Source: Myxococcales bacterium (GTDB lineage Bacteria > Myxococcota_A > Polyangia > Polyangiales > JADJMO01). Taken from it: a DNA stretch of 64,000 nt. Below the pieces are notes generated by a model. The model searched no databases. It saw only the letters and a program-made list of their open reading frames with translations, and was not told the DNA's origin. The translations under genes and the position numbers were made by a program. Positions 47,149-55,566 of this stretch are shown piece after piece. The first letter of the stretch is position 1. Every line of letters begins with the position of its first letter. Location: contig JADJMO010000018.1 of NCBI GenBank assembly GCA_016709545.1, positions 124,001-188,000 on the forward strand, in the 5' to 3' direction.

Positions 47149-48360
47149 GTGATCACCTGCCCGAAGTGCGCCAAGGAGAACCAGGACCACTACAAGTTCT
47201 GCCTGGGCTGCGGTGCCGAATTGCCGCGAGATGCGGCCCCCAAGGCGTTCGCGCCCAAGACTCCGCCGCATGGAATGAAGGCTGCGCCCGCTGCGGCGCC
47301 GCCTGCTGCTGGGCCCCCGCCAGTGGCACCGCCTCCGGCCGCGCCGCCGGTTGCGCCGCCTCCGGCGGCACCCGTGGCTGCGCCGCCGCCCGTCGCCGCG
47401 CCTGCTCCGCCGCCGGCGCCCATCGCTGCACCGCCTCCCGCGCCCGTCGCCGCGCCCCCGCGCCCAGCGCCGGTCCCGGCTCCTGCCGCGCCGATCGCGC
47501 CCCCGGTGGCTGCCCCCGTCGCTGCGCCGGCGCCGCCGCCGGTCGCTGCCCCCGTCGCGGTCGCCGCGCCGCCGGCAGCCCCCGCGGCCACCGGCCCGCA
47601 GGTCACCTGCCCGACCTGCGGCTTCACCAACCCGCCGTCCAACAAGTTCTGCCAGTCCTGCGGAACCGTGCTCACCGGCCTCGCCGCCGCAGCTTCGGTC
47701 CCGCCGCCGCCGGCCGCGGCCGGTGCCCCGGGCAGCGCGACCCTCACCGCCCTGCGCGCCGATGGCACCGACGCCGGCACGTTCAACCTGCCCGCGGGCT
47801 CCACCACGGTCGGCCGCGATCTCGGCGGCGTGTTCGGTGGCGACAGCTACCTCTCGCCCAAGCACGCCACCTTCAAGGTGAACGGCGGCAAGATCACCGT
47901 CCGCGACGAGAGCTCGCTCAACGGCGTCTACCTCAAGATCGCCCGTGACACGCCCACCGAGCTCAAGTCGACCGACATCTTCCGCATCGGTCAGGAGCTC
48001 ATCCGCTTCGAGCGCCTGCAGGCGCCCGCGCCCAGCGCCGACGGCGTCGAGCGCCTCGGGAGCCCCGCCGACGGCATCGTCGGTCGCCTGCTCCTCGTGA
48101 CCGGTCGCGACACGACCGGCAACGCCTTCACCATCCCCGCGCACGGCATCCACATGGGCCGCGAGCGTGGCGACGTGATCTTCCCCGAGGACGGCTACGT
48201 CTCCGGCCTGCACTGCCGGATCGCCCCCGAGGCCGGGCGCATGTTCCTGACCGACCTCGGTTCCTCGAACGGCACCTACGTCCGGCTCAACGAGGAGCGC
48301 GAGGTCCACTCGGGAGACGTGATCCTGATGGGCCAGCAGCTCTTCCGCGTCGGCGTCTGA
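47149..48360 (+). CDS. zinc-ribbon, Pro/Ala-linker, double-FHA protein
   Basis: A 403-residue cytoplasmic protein: N-terminal zinc ribbon (CPKCAKENQDHYKFCLGCG), a Pro/Ala-rich linker of about 110 residues, a second ribbon (CPTCGFTNPPSNKFCQSCG) and two FHA-like domains (about 215-295 with SYLSPKHATF, and 315-400 with GYVSGLHCRI and LGSSNGTYV). FHA domains bind phosphothreonine, so it is a likely reader in Ser/Thr kinase signalling. The GTG at 47149 was chosen for its GAGGAGG site 6 nt upstream. The stop overlaps the Nudix start (TGATG). Confidence 0.9.
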   Translation: MITCPKCAKENQDHYKFCLGCGAELPRDAAPKAFAPKTPPHGMKAAPAAAPPAAGPPPVAPPPAAPPVAPPPAAPVAAPPPVAAPAPPPAPIAAPPPAPVAAPPRPAPVPAPAAPIAPPVAAPVAAPAPPPVAAPVAVAAPPAAPAATGPQVTCPTCGFTNPPSNKFCQSCGTVLTGLAAAASVPPPPAAAGAPGSATLTALRADGTDAGTFNLPAGSTTVGRDLGGVFGGDSYLSPKHATFKVNGGKITVRDESSLNGVYLKIARDTPTELKSTDIFRIGQELIRFERLQAPAPSADGVERLGSPADGIVGRLLLVTGRDTTGNAFTIPAHGIHMGRERGDVIFPEDGYVSGLHCRIAPEAGRMFLTDLGSSNGTYVRLNEEREVHSGDVILMGQQLFRVGV

Positions 48361-48800
48361 TGCCAGCCGATTCGACGAGCACGAAGGCCGCGAAGAAGGT
48401 CATTCGCGTGGTCGCCGCGGTCGTCCAGCGGAACGAGCGCTACCTCATCACCCAGCGGCGCAAGACCGCCGTCCTGCCGCTCCTCTGGGAGTTTCCCGGA
48501 GGCAAGGTCGAGGAGGGCGAGACCGACGAGCACGCCCTCGCGCGCGAGATGACCGAGCGCCTCGGGGTCGACGTCGAGGTGGGTCAGCTCATCTCGTTCG
48601 TGAGCCACCCCTACGAGAACTACTCGGTCGACCTGCACCTCTACGAGTGCAAGCTCCGCTCCAAGAACCCCGAGGGGGAGACCCTCGAGGCCCGCGCCGT
48701 CGCGGACTTCCGCTGGGTCACCTCGGGCGAGTTCGATCAGTACCCCTTCACCCCTGCCGACGAGGCCTCGATGGCCAAGCTGCTCGGGGTCGTGGAGTGA
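48360..48800 (+). CDS. Nudix hydrolase, MutT-like
   Basis: A 146-residue Nudix protein. The Nudix box runs GGKVEEGETDEHALAREMTERLG: the metal-ligand pair usually written EE is ER here, so one of the two adjacent glutamates is Arg. The N-terminal KVIRVVAAVVQRNERYLITQRR and EFPGGK resemble MutT (8-oxo-dGTP diphosphatase). Substrate is uncertain given the change. Coupled to the FHA gene by a TGATG overlap. Confidence 0.88.
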   Translation: MPADSTSTKAAKKVIRVVAAVVQRNERYLITQRRKTAVLPLLWEFPGGKVEEGETDEHALAREMTERLGVDVEVGQLISFVSHPYENYSVDLHLYECKLRSKNPEGETLEARAVADFRWVTSGEFDQYPFTPADEASMAKLLGVVE

Positions 48801-48803
48801 GCG

Positions 48804-49322
48804 ATGCGCTGGCTGTCGGGCCTCGTCGTCCTGTTCGCGCTCGGGTGTAGGACCGAGCCCATTCGCGAGGCCCCGGCGGCCGGTTCGTCGTCGGGGGGTC
48901 CGTCGAGCAGTGCAGCACCAGTGAGCCCCGCGTCGGGCACGGCGTACGGCAAGCCGATCGACCCGATGACGCCGTACATCCCGCTCGCCGAGCTCCTCGC
49001 CAAGCCGGCCGACTGGAACGGCAAGCGCGTGCGCACCCGCGGCGAGGTCGTGGCGGTCTGCCAGAACGCCGGCTGCTGGGCCGATCTGCGCCCCGAGGGC
49101 ACCGACCCGAAGTCGCCGAAGCCGCCGACCCACGTGACCATGCACGATCACGCTTTCTTCCTGCCCAAGGATGCGAAGACCAAGGTGGCCGAGATCGACG
49201 GCCAGGTCACCGTGCGGGCCCTCACCCAGGCCGAGTGCGACCACTTCAACGGCGAGGGCGCCAACCTCGTCGCCGGCACGCCGATGGTCATCGTCGACGC
49301 GATCGGCGTCGTCCTGCGTTGA
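48804..49322 (+). CDS. DUF4920-family lipoprotein
   Basis: A 172-residue lipoprotein (signal ending FALGC), a Ser/Ala/Gly linker and a DUF4920-like domain: GKRVRTRGEVVAVCQNAGCW and MHDHAFFLP are the conserved blocks, with Cys and His residues that could bind metal. Function unknown. It begins 3 bp after the Nudix gene and precedes a small membrane protein gene, so it is the third gene of an operon. Confidence 0.82.
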   Translation: MRWLSGLVVLFALGCRTEPIREAPAAGSSSGGPSSSAAPVSPASGTAYGKPIDPMTPYIPLAELLAKPADWNGKRVRTRGEVVAVCQNAGCWADLRPEGTDPKSPKPPTHVTMHDHAFFLPKDAKTKVAEIDGQVTVRALTQAECDHFNGEGANLVAGTPMVIVDAIGVVLR

Positions 49323-49327
49323 GTCGC

Positions 49328-49753
49328 GTGTCCGATTCCGAAGCTCCGTTCTCCGCCGCTGGGTCCTCCGGGTTCTCCGCCGGCGCCGCGACCATCATCC
49401 GCGCGACCGGGCTCGTCCATCTCGGGCTGATGGCGAGCCTGCTCCTCGCCCCCCGGTGGACACTGGCCGCCCTCGCGCTGCCGTGGACCGAGCCCGCCAC
49501 CTTCCTCCGCTTCTTCGCGGTGGCCTACGGCACCCTCGGCCTCGGCCTGCTGCGGGCGGCTGGGCTGCCCAAGAGCCGAGGCCTACTGTTGGTCGAGACC
49601 ACCGCCCTCGTGAAGCTCGGTTTCGTGGCCGTCGTGACGGCCGACATCGTGGCCCGCAAGTTGCCAAGTGGATCGGCGGTCGCGCTGGCGCTCGACGTGA
49701 TTTTCGGCGCCGCGCTCTACCGAACCGCCCGTCGCAACCGCGAAAGCCCCTGA
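49328..49753 (+). CDS. four-helix membrane protein
   Basis: A 141-residue protein with about four membrane helices (near 25-42, 58-78, 88-106 and 112-130) and no long soluble part. The family is not recognised. The GTG at 49328 is 5 bp after the DUF4920 stop, and TTG 49319 overlapping that stop is an alternative. It probably closes the FHA-Nudix-DUF4920 operon, although the next gene follows closely. Confidence 0.6.
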   Translation: MSDSEAPFSAAGSSGFSAGAATIIRATGLVHLGLMASLLLAPRWTLAALALPWTEPATFLRFFAVAYGTLGLGLLRAAGLPKSRGLLLVETTALVKLGFVAVVTADIVARKLPSGSAVALALDVIFGAALYRTARRNRESP

Positions 49754-49769
49754 GGAGCCCAGAAAATCG

Positions 49770-51168
49770 ATGCCGACCCAGTGGAAACGAGCGTTCACGG
49801 TGGCCCTCGCCCTGGTGGGCGTCGCGGTCACGGTCCGCGCGGTGCCGAGGGCCGTGGGGGCCGAGGTCGACCCGGAGACGAAGAAGCACTTCGACCTCGC
49901 CAACAAGCTCTATCAGGAGCAGCGCTACGACGACGCCCTGGTCGAGTACGACACCGCCTACGAGCTCTCCAAGAACTGGAAGATCCTCTACAACCGCGCG
50001 CAGTGCCTGGTCCTGCTCAAGCGCGAGCCCGAGGCCATCAACTCGTTCGAGCGCTACCTGGCCGAGGGTGGCAACGAGATCCCGAGCGCGCGGCGCGAGT
50101 CCGTGAAGGCGGACATCGCCGACCTCAAGAACCGCCTCGGCCGCGTGGCGGTCGAGGGCGCGCCCCCCGGCGCCAAGATCCGGCTCGACAAGGTCTACAT
50201 CGGGACCACCCCGATGGCCCCGTTCGAGGTGGGATCGGGAACCCACGATCTCGAGGTGACTCCGGCTGCTGGAGGCACACCCTTCAAGTCCAACATCAAG
50301 GTCACGGCGGGCAACGTCACGGCGATCCGGGTGGATTTCGGCACCCCGGCGGTGGTCGATCCCCCGGTCGTCCAGCCGCCGACAGGGGGAGGCACGGGCC
50401 CCGATCTCCCGCCGCCACCGCCCATGCCGGTGCTGCCTTCGCTACCGCCGGGTGGACTCGTCGCGCCCGCCTTCCAGGTGTCGCTGGCCGCCTCGGGGCT
50501 CTTCGGCAACGACCACCCCTACATCAGCCAGAAGGCGATGGGTGGAGCCGAGCTGTCCGTGAGCTATCGGACGAGTCCGTTCTGGGAGTTCGGTCTGTTC
50601 TTCCTGGGCGCGACCGGATCGGCGACGGTCGACGCACGGGTTCGCAGCGCCAGCGGGGGCACCGACCTCGACGGCGGCTTCGCCAACGTCGATCCCGAGG
50701 CCAGTCAGCGACATCTGTTCGGAGGTGTCCGCGCCCGGATGCACCTGGTGCGGACCAAGCGCTTCGACGGATGGCTCGGGATCGACTTCGGTGGATGGAG
50801 CGAGTCGTGGACGTTCCAGGGCAAGGACGCCTTCACCTACAAGTCTTCGTCCCCGCGTTCGGTCTCGGCGTCGGAGTGGACGTGCCCTTGAGCGCTCAAT
50901 GGGCGCTGGGCTCGGCGCGAGGTGGTTCGCCGCCTCGGCCTCCAACGGTCGCCGGGAGGAGTGCGGGAGCGGCTCGACGACGGGCCTCTGCAACTCGAGC
51001 TACGCCCTGGTCGGCGAGGTCGGCCGGGGGCTCTCGAGCCGTTCGTTCGCCGAAGTGGGCATCCGCCTGGTGTTCTCGCTCCCCGCGGGTCCGTCCACTC
51101 CAGCTCCGCCCAAGCCCGACCCGGGGGCACCCACAGCGGCGGCGATCTCCCCCTCCGTGGGTCCGTGA
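49770..51168 (+). CDS. TPR/PEGA protein with outer-membrane-barrel-like C-terminus (frameshifted)
   Basis: A signal peptide is followed by TPR-like helices (FDLANKLYQEQRYDDALVEY), a PEGA domain (GRVAVEGAPPGAKIRLDKVY), a Pro-rich linker and a beta-rich part with aromatic strands like an outer-membrane barrel, ending GLSSRSFAEVGIRLVFSLP. Two frame breaks occur near 50853 (after FTYKS) and about 50918 (after WALGS); with two missing bases the protein is about 466 residues. It would link the periplasm and the outer membrane. A GAGGAG site precedes the ATG. Confidence 0.78.
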
Positions 51169-51233
51169 ACGCCGTACATTGCTTGCGCACCCGTTCATCT
51201 GGTAGGACTGTCGACCGAGTCCTCGGAGGGTTC

Positions 51234-51875
51234 ATGCGTTCGATTGGAAAACTCGTCGCTGTGGTCGCTGTGGCTTCTTTGTGCACCACGGCGGCTGCCA
51301 CCGTCACCACGGAGGCCAAGGCCGAGACCGAGGTCAAGGCGACGGGCAAGGGAATCGCGGGTGGCGCGCTGCTCGGCGGCGAGCTCGGCTTCCTGACGCT
51401 GTCCGCCTTCGGCGCGCGCAGCTCCTGGATGTACTACACGATCCCCACCGCCCTCGCGATCGGCGGCGGCGTAGGCGGCTACTTCATCGAGAAGGGCGGC
51501 ACACCGAACGTCCCGATGTACATGCTGGCCGGCGGCATGGCCCTGCTCATCCCGACCATCGTCGTGACGCTGAGCGCGAACTCCTACTCGGCCCAGTCCG
51601 AGGACTCCACCCCGAGCGACGCAGCCCCGACGGTCAAGGCCGAGGGCGGCGGCGGCGCGGGCGGCAAGACCGAGCCCGCGGGTGGCCCGGCCAAGCACAA
51701 GGTCGAGGGTCGCAAGGCGCTCCCCATGGCCCTCCTCAACCTCGACAGCAACAGCGTCGGCCTCGGCGTGCCGCTCGTGCACCTGCGCCCCGCGTTCACG
51801 ACCGAAGAGGTCGCGATCTACGGGCTCAAGCAGCGGTACGAGGTCCACGCCCCCGTCGTCGCGCTGACCTTCTGA
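51234..51875 (+). CDS. exported hypothetical protein with two membrane segments
   Basis: A 213-residue protein with a signal peptide (LVAVVAVASLCTTAAA), two hydrophobic segments (about 40-60 and 65-105, ALAIGGGVGGYFIE and MYMLAGGMALLIPTIVVTL), a Gly/Ala/Lys linker (about 130-160) and a beta-rich end (VGLGVPLVHLRPAF). No family recognised. GGAGGG site before the ATG. It follows the PEGA gene by 65 bp on the same strand and may belong to the same envelope function. Confidence 0.7.
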   Translation: MRSIGKLVAVVAVASLCTTAAATVTTEAKAETEVKATGKGIAGGALLGGELGFLTLSAFGARSSWMYYTIPTALAIGGGVGGYFIEKGGTPNVPMYMLAGGMALLIPTIVVTLSANSYSAQSEDSTPSDAAPTVKAEGGGGAGGKTEPAGGPAKHKVEGRKALPMALLNLDSNSVGLGVPLVHLRPAFTTEEVAIYGLKQRYEVHAPVVALTF

Positions 51876-51924
51876 GCCCTGCTAGGCCGCCGCTCCCTTC
51901 GCTCGCTCCGCTCGCTCCGTTCAC

Positions 51925-53541
51925 TCAGCAGTGCGGATCCACGTGCTGCACCGTGACGGTGCGGCGCGCGTAGATCGTCTCCATCACGACCACGAGGAGC
52001 GCCGTCGCCACGAGCGCGCAGGTCGCCGGTCCGACCAGCGCGCGCACGCGTTCGCTGGTCACGAACGTCGACCACCCGAACGCGGTGCAGGCGCCGATCA
52101 CGGCGAGGCCCAGCGGCGCGGTGAGGCCACGGCGACCGTCGAAGGCGCGCACGAGCGTGACGAGGCCGACCAGCGCGAAGGCCTTCACGGCGAGGACCGC
52201 GAAGGTGGAGACGACGATGGCGAGCGGCCGCGGATCGTCGGTCGCGATCGCGCCGCCGAGGAACATCACCGACCCGAGCACGGCGAAGCTCGCGAGGTGG
52301 ATCGCCCGGGCGATCGGCCCGCCCTCGTCGGCGCGCCGGGCCACCGACAGCGCCCACGCGCCCAGCAAGAGCGCCGTCGGCGGCACCCGCGCGAGCGTCC
52401 ACTCCCACGGGCGCGCGCCCTGGAGCGCGGCGAGGTCGGAGAGGCGCAGGGACCCCGTCGTCGCGACCACCGCGCCGATCGCGATGGCGCCTGGCAGCTG
52501 GCTCGTCGCCGCCGAGAGGGCCGAGCCACGTCGCGCGAAGAAGCCGGCCGCCAGCGCGGCGAACGTGGTCGTGAGGAACGCCGCCGCGAGATCGGCCTCC
52601 CCGGGCGCGAGCCGCAAGGCGACCGCCGTGGCGGCGACGGCCGCGAGCACGACCCCCGTCTCCAGGATCGAGAACCGCACGCGCCGCAGCCCGCGGTCCC
52701 GCGCGAGCGCCGAGAGCAGGCGCGGCGTCCGGGCGAAGGGCAAGAGCAGGACGATGGCGAAGAAGCCGCACGCGATCGCGGAGAGCAGCAGGTCGCGGGG
52801 GACCCGCTCGGCGAGCCCGGGCGGCCGCAGCGTGACCAGCTGCGGTGCGCCGCTGGCGCCGGCCTTTCGGATCCCGAGCGTCACGAGATCACGGGCCGGG
52901 GCGAGGTCGCTCACCGCGAACACCTGCAGACCGTCGAGCTCGGAGAGGACGTCTCCCGCCGCGATGCCCGCGGCGTCCGCGGGGCTGCCCAGCGTGACCT
53001 TCGTGGCGAGGAGACCGCCCGACGCTGGCGCTTGGGGCGACACGGTGACGCCCATCCAGTCGAGCAAGCGCGAGCCTTCGGTGGCGAGTCGGGCCTCGCT
53101 GCGGGCCAGGCGGCCGGGCCGGACGTCCAGGACCACGGACGGCACGCTGCCGACGAGCTTCGCGGTGCCGTTCTCGAGGGGATCGAAGGTGACCCGGACC
53201 TCACCGCGGAAGGTGGCGTGTGCGGCGCGATCCCCGCGGCCGGTGAACTTGGCGACGAGCGACTCGTCGAGGGGCAACGTGAGGCGACCTTCGGAGCGAG
53301 CCTCCACGTCCACCTCGAAGTCCGCGTTCTCGGCCGGGGCGCCGGGGTGGAGCAGGCGGCCGACGAAGCGCAGGTGGGCGACCCGCCGCAGAGGGAAGCC
53401 GGCGCCGTTCACCTCGAGCCGGTCGCCCAGGTCGACCTCGTGCGGGGAGATCCCGTCGATCTTGAGCGTGCTCGGGGGCGCCTCCAGGGCGCAGCCCGAG
53501 AGCGTGGAGAACACGAGGACGGCGAGGAGCCCACGACGCAT
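51925..53541 (-). CDS. lipid-anchored PDZ protein with NuoH-like membrane domain
   Basis: A 538-residue protein. Lipobox LSGC (Cys17), a beta-rich domain (25-150, IDGISPHEVDLGDRLEV), a PDZ domain (about 163-240, VTLGSPADAAGIAAGDVLSEL), then seven or eight membrane helices. Part of the latter resembles NuoH/complex I subunit 1: TSQLPGAIAIGAVVATTGSL, and VKAFALVGLVTLVRAFDGR like the KTF...WVRATLPR element. The quinone-site loop of NuoH is replaced by VARRADEGG, so quinone reduction is unlikely. Divergent (90 bp) from the NuoL- and NuoM-like genes. Confidence 0.65.
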   Translation of the reverse strand: MRRGLLAVLVFSTLSGCALEAPPSTLKIDGISPHEVDLGDRLEVNGAGFPLRRVAHLRFVGRLLHPGAPAENADFEVDVEARSEGRLTLPLDESLVAKFTGRGDRAAHATFRGEVRVTFDPLENGTAKLVGSVPSVVLDVRPGRLARSEARLATEGSRLLDWMGVTVSPQAPASGGLLATKVTLGSPADAAGIAAGDVLSELDGLQVFAVSDLAPARDLVTLGIRKAGASGAPQLVTLRPPGLAERVPRDLLLSAIACGFFAIVLLLPFARTPRLLSALARDRGLRRVRFSILETGVVLAAVAATAVALRLAPGEADLAAAFLTTTFAALAAGFFARRGSALSAATSQLPGAIAIGAVVATTGSLRLSDLAALQGARPWEWTLARVPPTALLLGAWALSVARRADEGGPIARAIHLASFAVLGSVMFLGGAIATDDPRPLAIVVSTFAVLAVKAFALVGLVTLVRAFDGRRGLTAPLGLAVIGACTAFGWSTFVTSERVRALVGPATCALVATALLVVVMETIYARRTVTVQHVDPHC

Positions 53542-53631
53542 CACCCCGCCGATGCCTTGGTTCGACGCGCCGGGCCAACTTCGGGGAGTTGCGCGGCGGG
53601 GCGGTCGCGCGTACACGCCCGATCCCGCGGC

Positions 53632-55566
53632 ATGTCCTTCCAGAGCCTCACCGGTGATGTCGCGCTCGTGTCTCCGAGCGGCGTATTGCGCCTGGCCGTG
53701 CTCGCCCCGCTGGCCTCGGCGCTCGCCGCCGCCTCGTTCCGGCCGCGCCTGCAGCAGTCGGCCCGCGAGGCGCGGGCGGTCGCGGTGTCGGGGCCGCTGT
53801 TCGCCGGCGCCGTGATCGTGATGCACGCGAGCTCGCTCGCGGGGCGCCAGTTCGTCGACGGCCCGCTCCGGCTCGGCCGGGTCGGCTCGTTCGAGCTCTC
53901 CCTGTCGCTCTTGCTCGATGGGCGCGCGGCGCTCCTCACCCTCGGGGCCTGCGCGCTCGCGGTGGCCGAGCTCGTGCGCACGACCGACCTCGACCGGCTC
54001 CTCGATCGCACGCCCCGCGTCGGCATCGCGCTGATGGGGGTCTTGCTCGCGGTGCTCGGCGACGGTCCGCTGCCCTTCGCCATCGGCGCCACGATCGCGG
54101 CGCTCGCCGCGAGTTCGCTCGGCCCCGTGGCCAGTATCTCCTCAGGCGTGGCGCGGCCGCTCGGCGCTTCGCTCGCGCACGCGAGCGGGGTGCTCGCGAT
54201 GGTCGGCGGCTTCGTCCTGGCCTGGGGCCTCGGGGGCAGCTTCGGCATCCGCGTGGGGCACGAGCCCGACTACACGCGGCGCAACCCCGTGCCCGCCGAG
54301 ATCTACACGGCCTCCGAGCTCGGGTACGACGCGGAGGCGAGCGCGGTCGGCCCCGAGCTGTGGCCCGTCCTGGTCGGTCTCCCGGTCTCGGCCGCGACGG
54401 GTACGCCCGGGCCGAAGGCGCTGGCGAGTGGTGGCATGCCCACGCTCGCCTCGCCCGGCTGGGTCTCGTTCGTCTCGGCGCCGGGCTCGCGGCTGTTCCT
54501 CAAGGGCACCGAGGCCGCGGGCACGTCGCCGATCGTCCGTCGGGAAATCCCCTCCGGGTTCGTCGACATGGAGATCGAGCCGCGCGGGGGCGGCCGTCGC
54601 GTGCGCTTCCGCGCCGTCCAGGTTCCCCCGGGGCGCGAGATCGCCATCGTCGCGGTGGGCCCGACCCTCTCGTTCCGGGAGCTCTCCGCCCAGCTCGCCC
54701 TCGACGACGGCACCGGCCGCTTCGTGCGCCGCACGCTCGACCCCGAGGCTCCCGAGCATCGCCGCGCCCTCGGCGTACCCGTGGTGGATCTGGGCGTGCT
54801 CGCGTTCGCGCTCGCCGCGCTCGCCATCGCCCTCCTGGGCAGCGGCACGCTGGGGGTCGGGCTCCACGCGATCCTCGGGGTCGGCCTCCTCGCCCGGGTC
54901 GGCGGGTTCGGCCTGCCGACACGCCTCGCCAGCGCGGTGGCCCTCGTCTTCGTCCTCTCCGGCCTCGCGCTCCTCGCGCGGGTCCTCGTGGCGATCCGTC
55001 GCCGCGACGAGGTCGCGATCCCCGCCGAGCTCTCCCGCGTGCTCGCCGCGCTCGCGGCCGCCGGCGCCTTGGCTGTTCCCAACGCGGCGTCGCTCCTGCT
55101 CGTCGGTGGCCTCCTCGCGCTCGCCGGGCTCGAGGGGCTCACGAAGGGCGCGGGGCACACCCTCGAGGCGCGCCTGTTGCCGGTCGTCACGGGCGTGCTC
55201 GCCGTCGTCGTGCTCGTCCTCGGTCGTCCGCTCCTCGTGGGCGCGGTCGGCAAGCTCTCGGGGCTCGGCCTCGTGCTCGGCCTCTCGGGGCTGGTCCTCG
55301 CGGTGCGCTCGGTGTCTCCGGCCAAGCGCAAGAAGAAGGCGAGCCCGTTCGGCGCGCGCATGGCCGCGGCCCTCGCGGCGCTCGCCGCGCTCACGGGCCT
55401 CCTCGTGGGGGACCCGGTGCGCATCGCCCCCGCCGAGGTGTTGCTGCGCACGTTCCAGGGCGCCGGCACCGATCTCGCGGTGACGGGCCTCTTCGCGCTC
55501 GCGCTCGTCGTCTCGTGGGTGGTGGGGGCGCGCCTGCCCGAGCCCGCTCCGGAGGCCCAGGCATGA
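53632..55566 (+). CDS. NuoL-like degenerate antiporter subunit with periplasmic insertion
   Basis: A 644-residue multi-helix membrane protein. The first 115 residues resemble the N-terminus of complex I antiporter subunits (LRLAVLAPLASALAAASFRP, then SLSLLLDGRAALLTLGACAL like the LDxLSxxM helix). A soluble insertion of about 180 residues (about 200-390) interrupts the membrane part, and many hydrophobic helices follow. The conserved HTWLPDA/PxxxS motif and channel Lys of NuoL are not found. The stop overlaps the next start (ATGA). A proton channel of the usual kind is therefore doubtful; role unknown. Confidence 0.55.
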   Translation: MSFQSLTGDVALVSPSGVLRLAVLAPLASALAAASFRPRLQQSAREARAVAVSGPLFAGAVIVMHASSLAGRQFVDGPLRLGRVGSFELSLSLLLDGRAALLTLGACALAVAELVRTTDLDRLLDRTPRVGIALMGVLLAVLGDGPLPFAIGATIAALAASSLGPVASISSGVARPLGASLAHASGVLAMVGGFVLAWGLGGSFGIRVGHEPDYTRRNPVPAEIYTASELGYDAEASAVGPELWPVLVGLPVSAATGTPGPKALASGGMPTLASPGWVSFVSAPGSRLFLKGTEAAGTSPIVRREIPSGFVDMEIEPRGGGRRVRFRAVQVPPGREIAIVAVGPTLSFRELSAQLALDDGTGRFVRRTLDPEAPEHRRALGVPVVDLGVLAFALAALAIALLGSGTLGVGLHAILGVGLLARVGGFGLPTRLASAVALVFVLSGLALLARVLVAIRRRDEVAIPAELSRVLAALAAAGALAVPNAASLLLVGGLLALAGLEGLTKGAGHTLEARLLPVVTGVLAVVVLVLGRPLLVGAVGKLSGLGLVLGLSGLVLAVRSVSPAKRKKKASPFGARMAAALAALAALTGLLVGDPVRIAPAEVLLRTFQGAGTDLAVTGLFALALVVSWVVGARLPEPAPEAQA

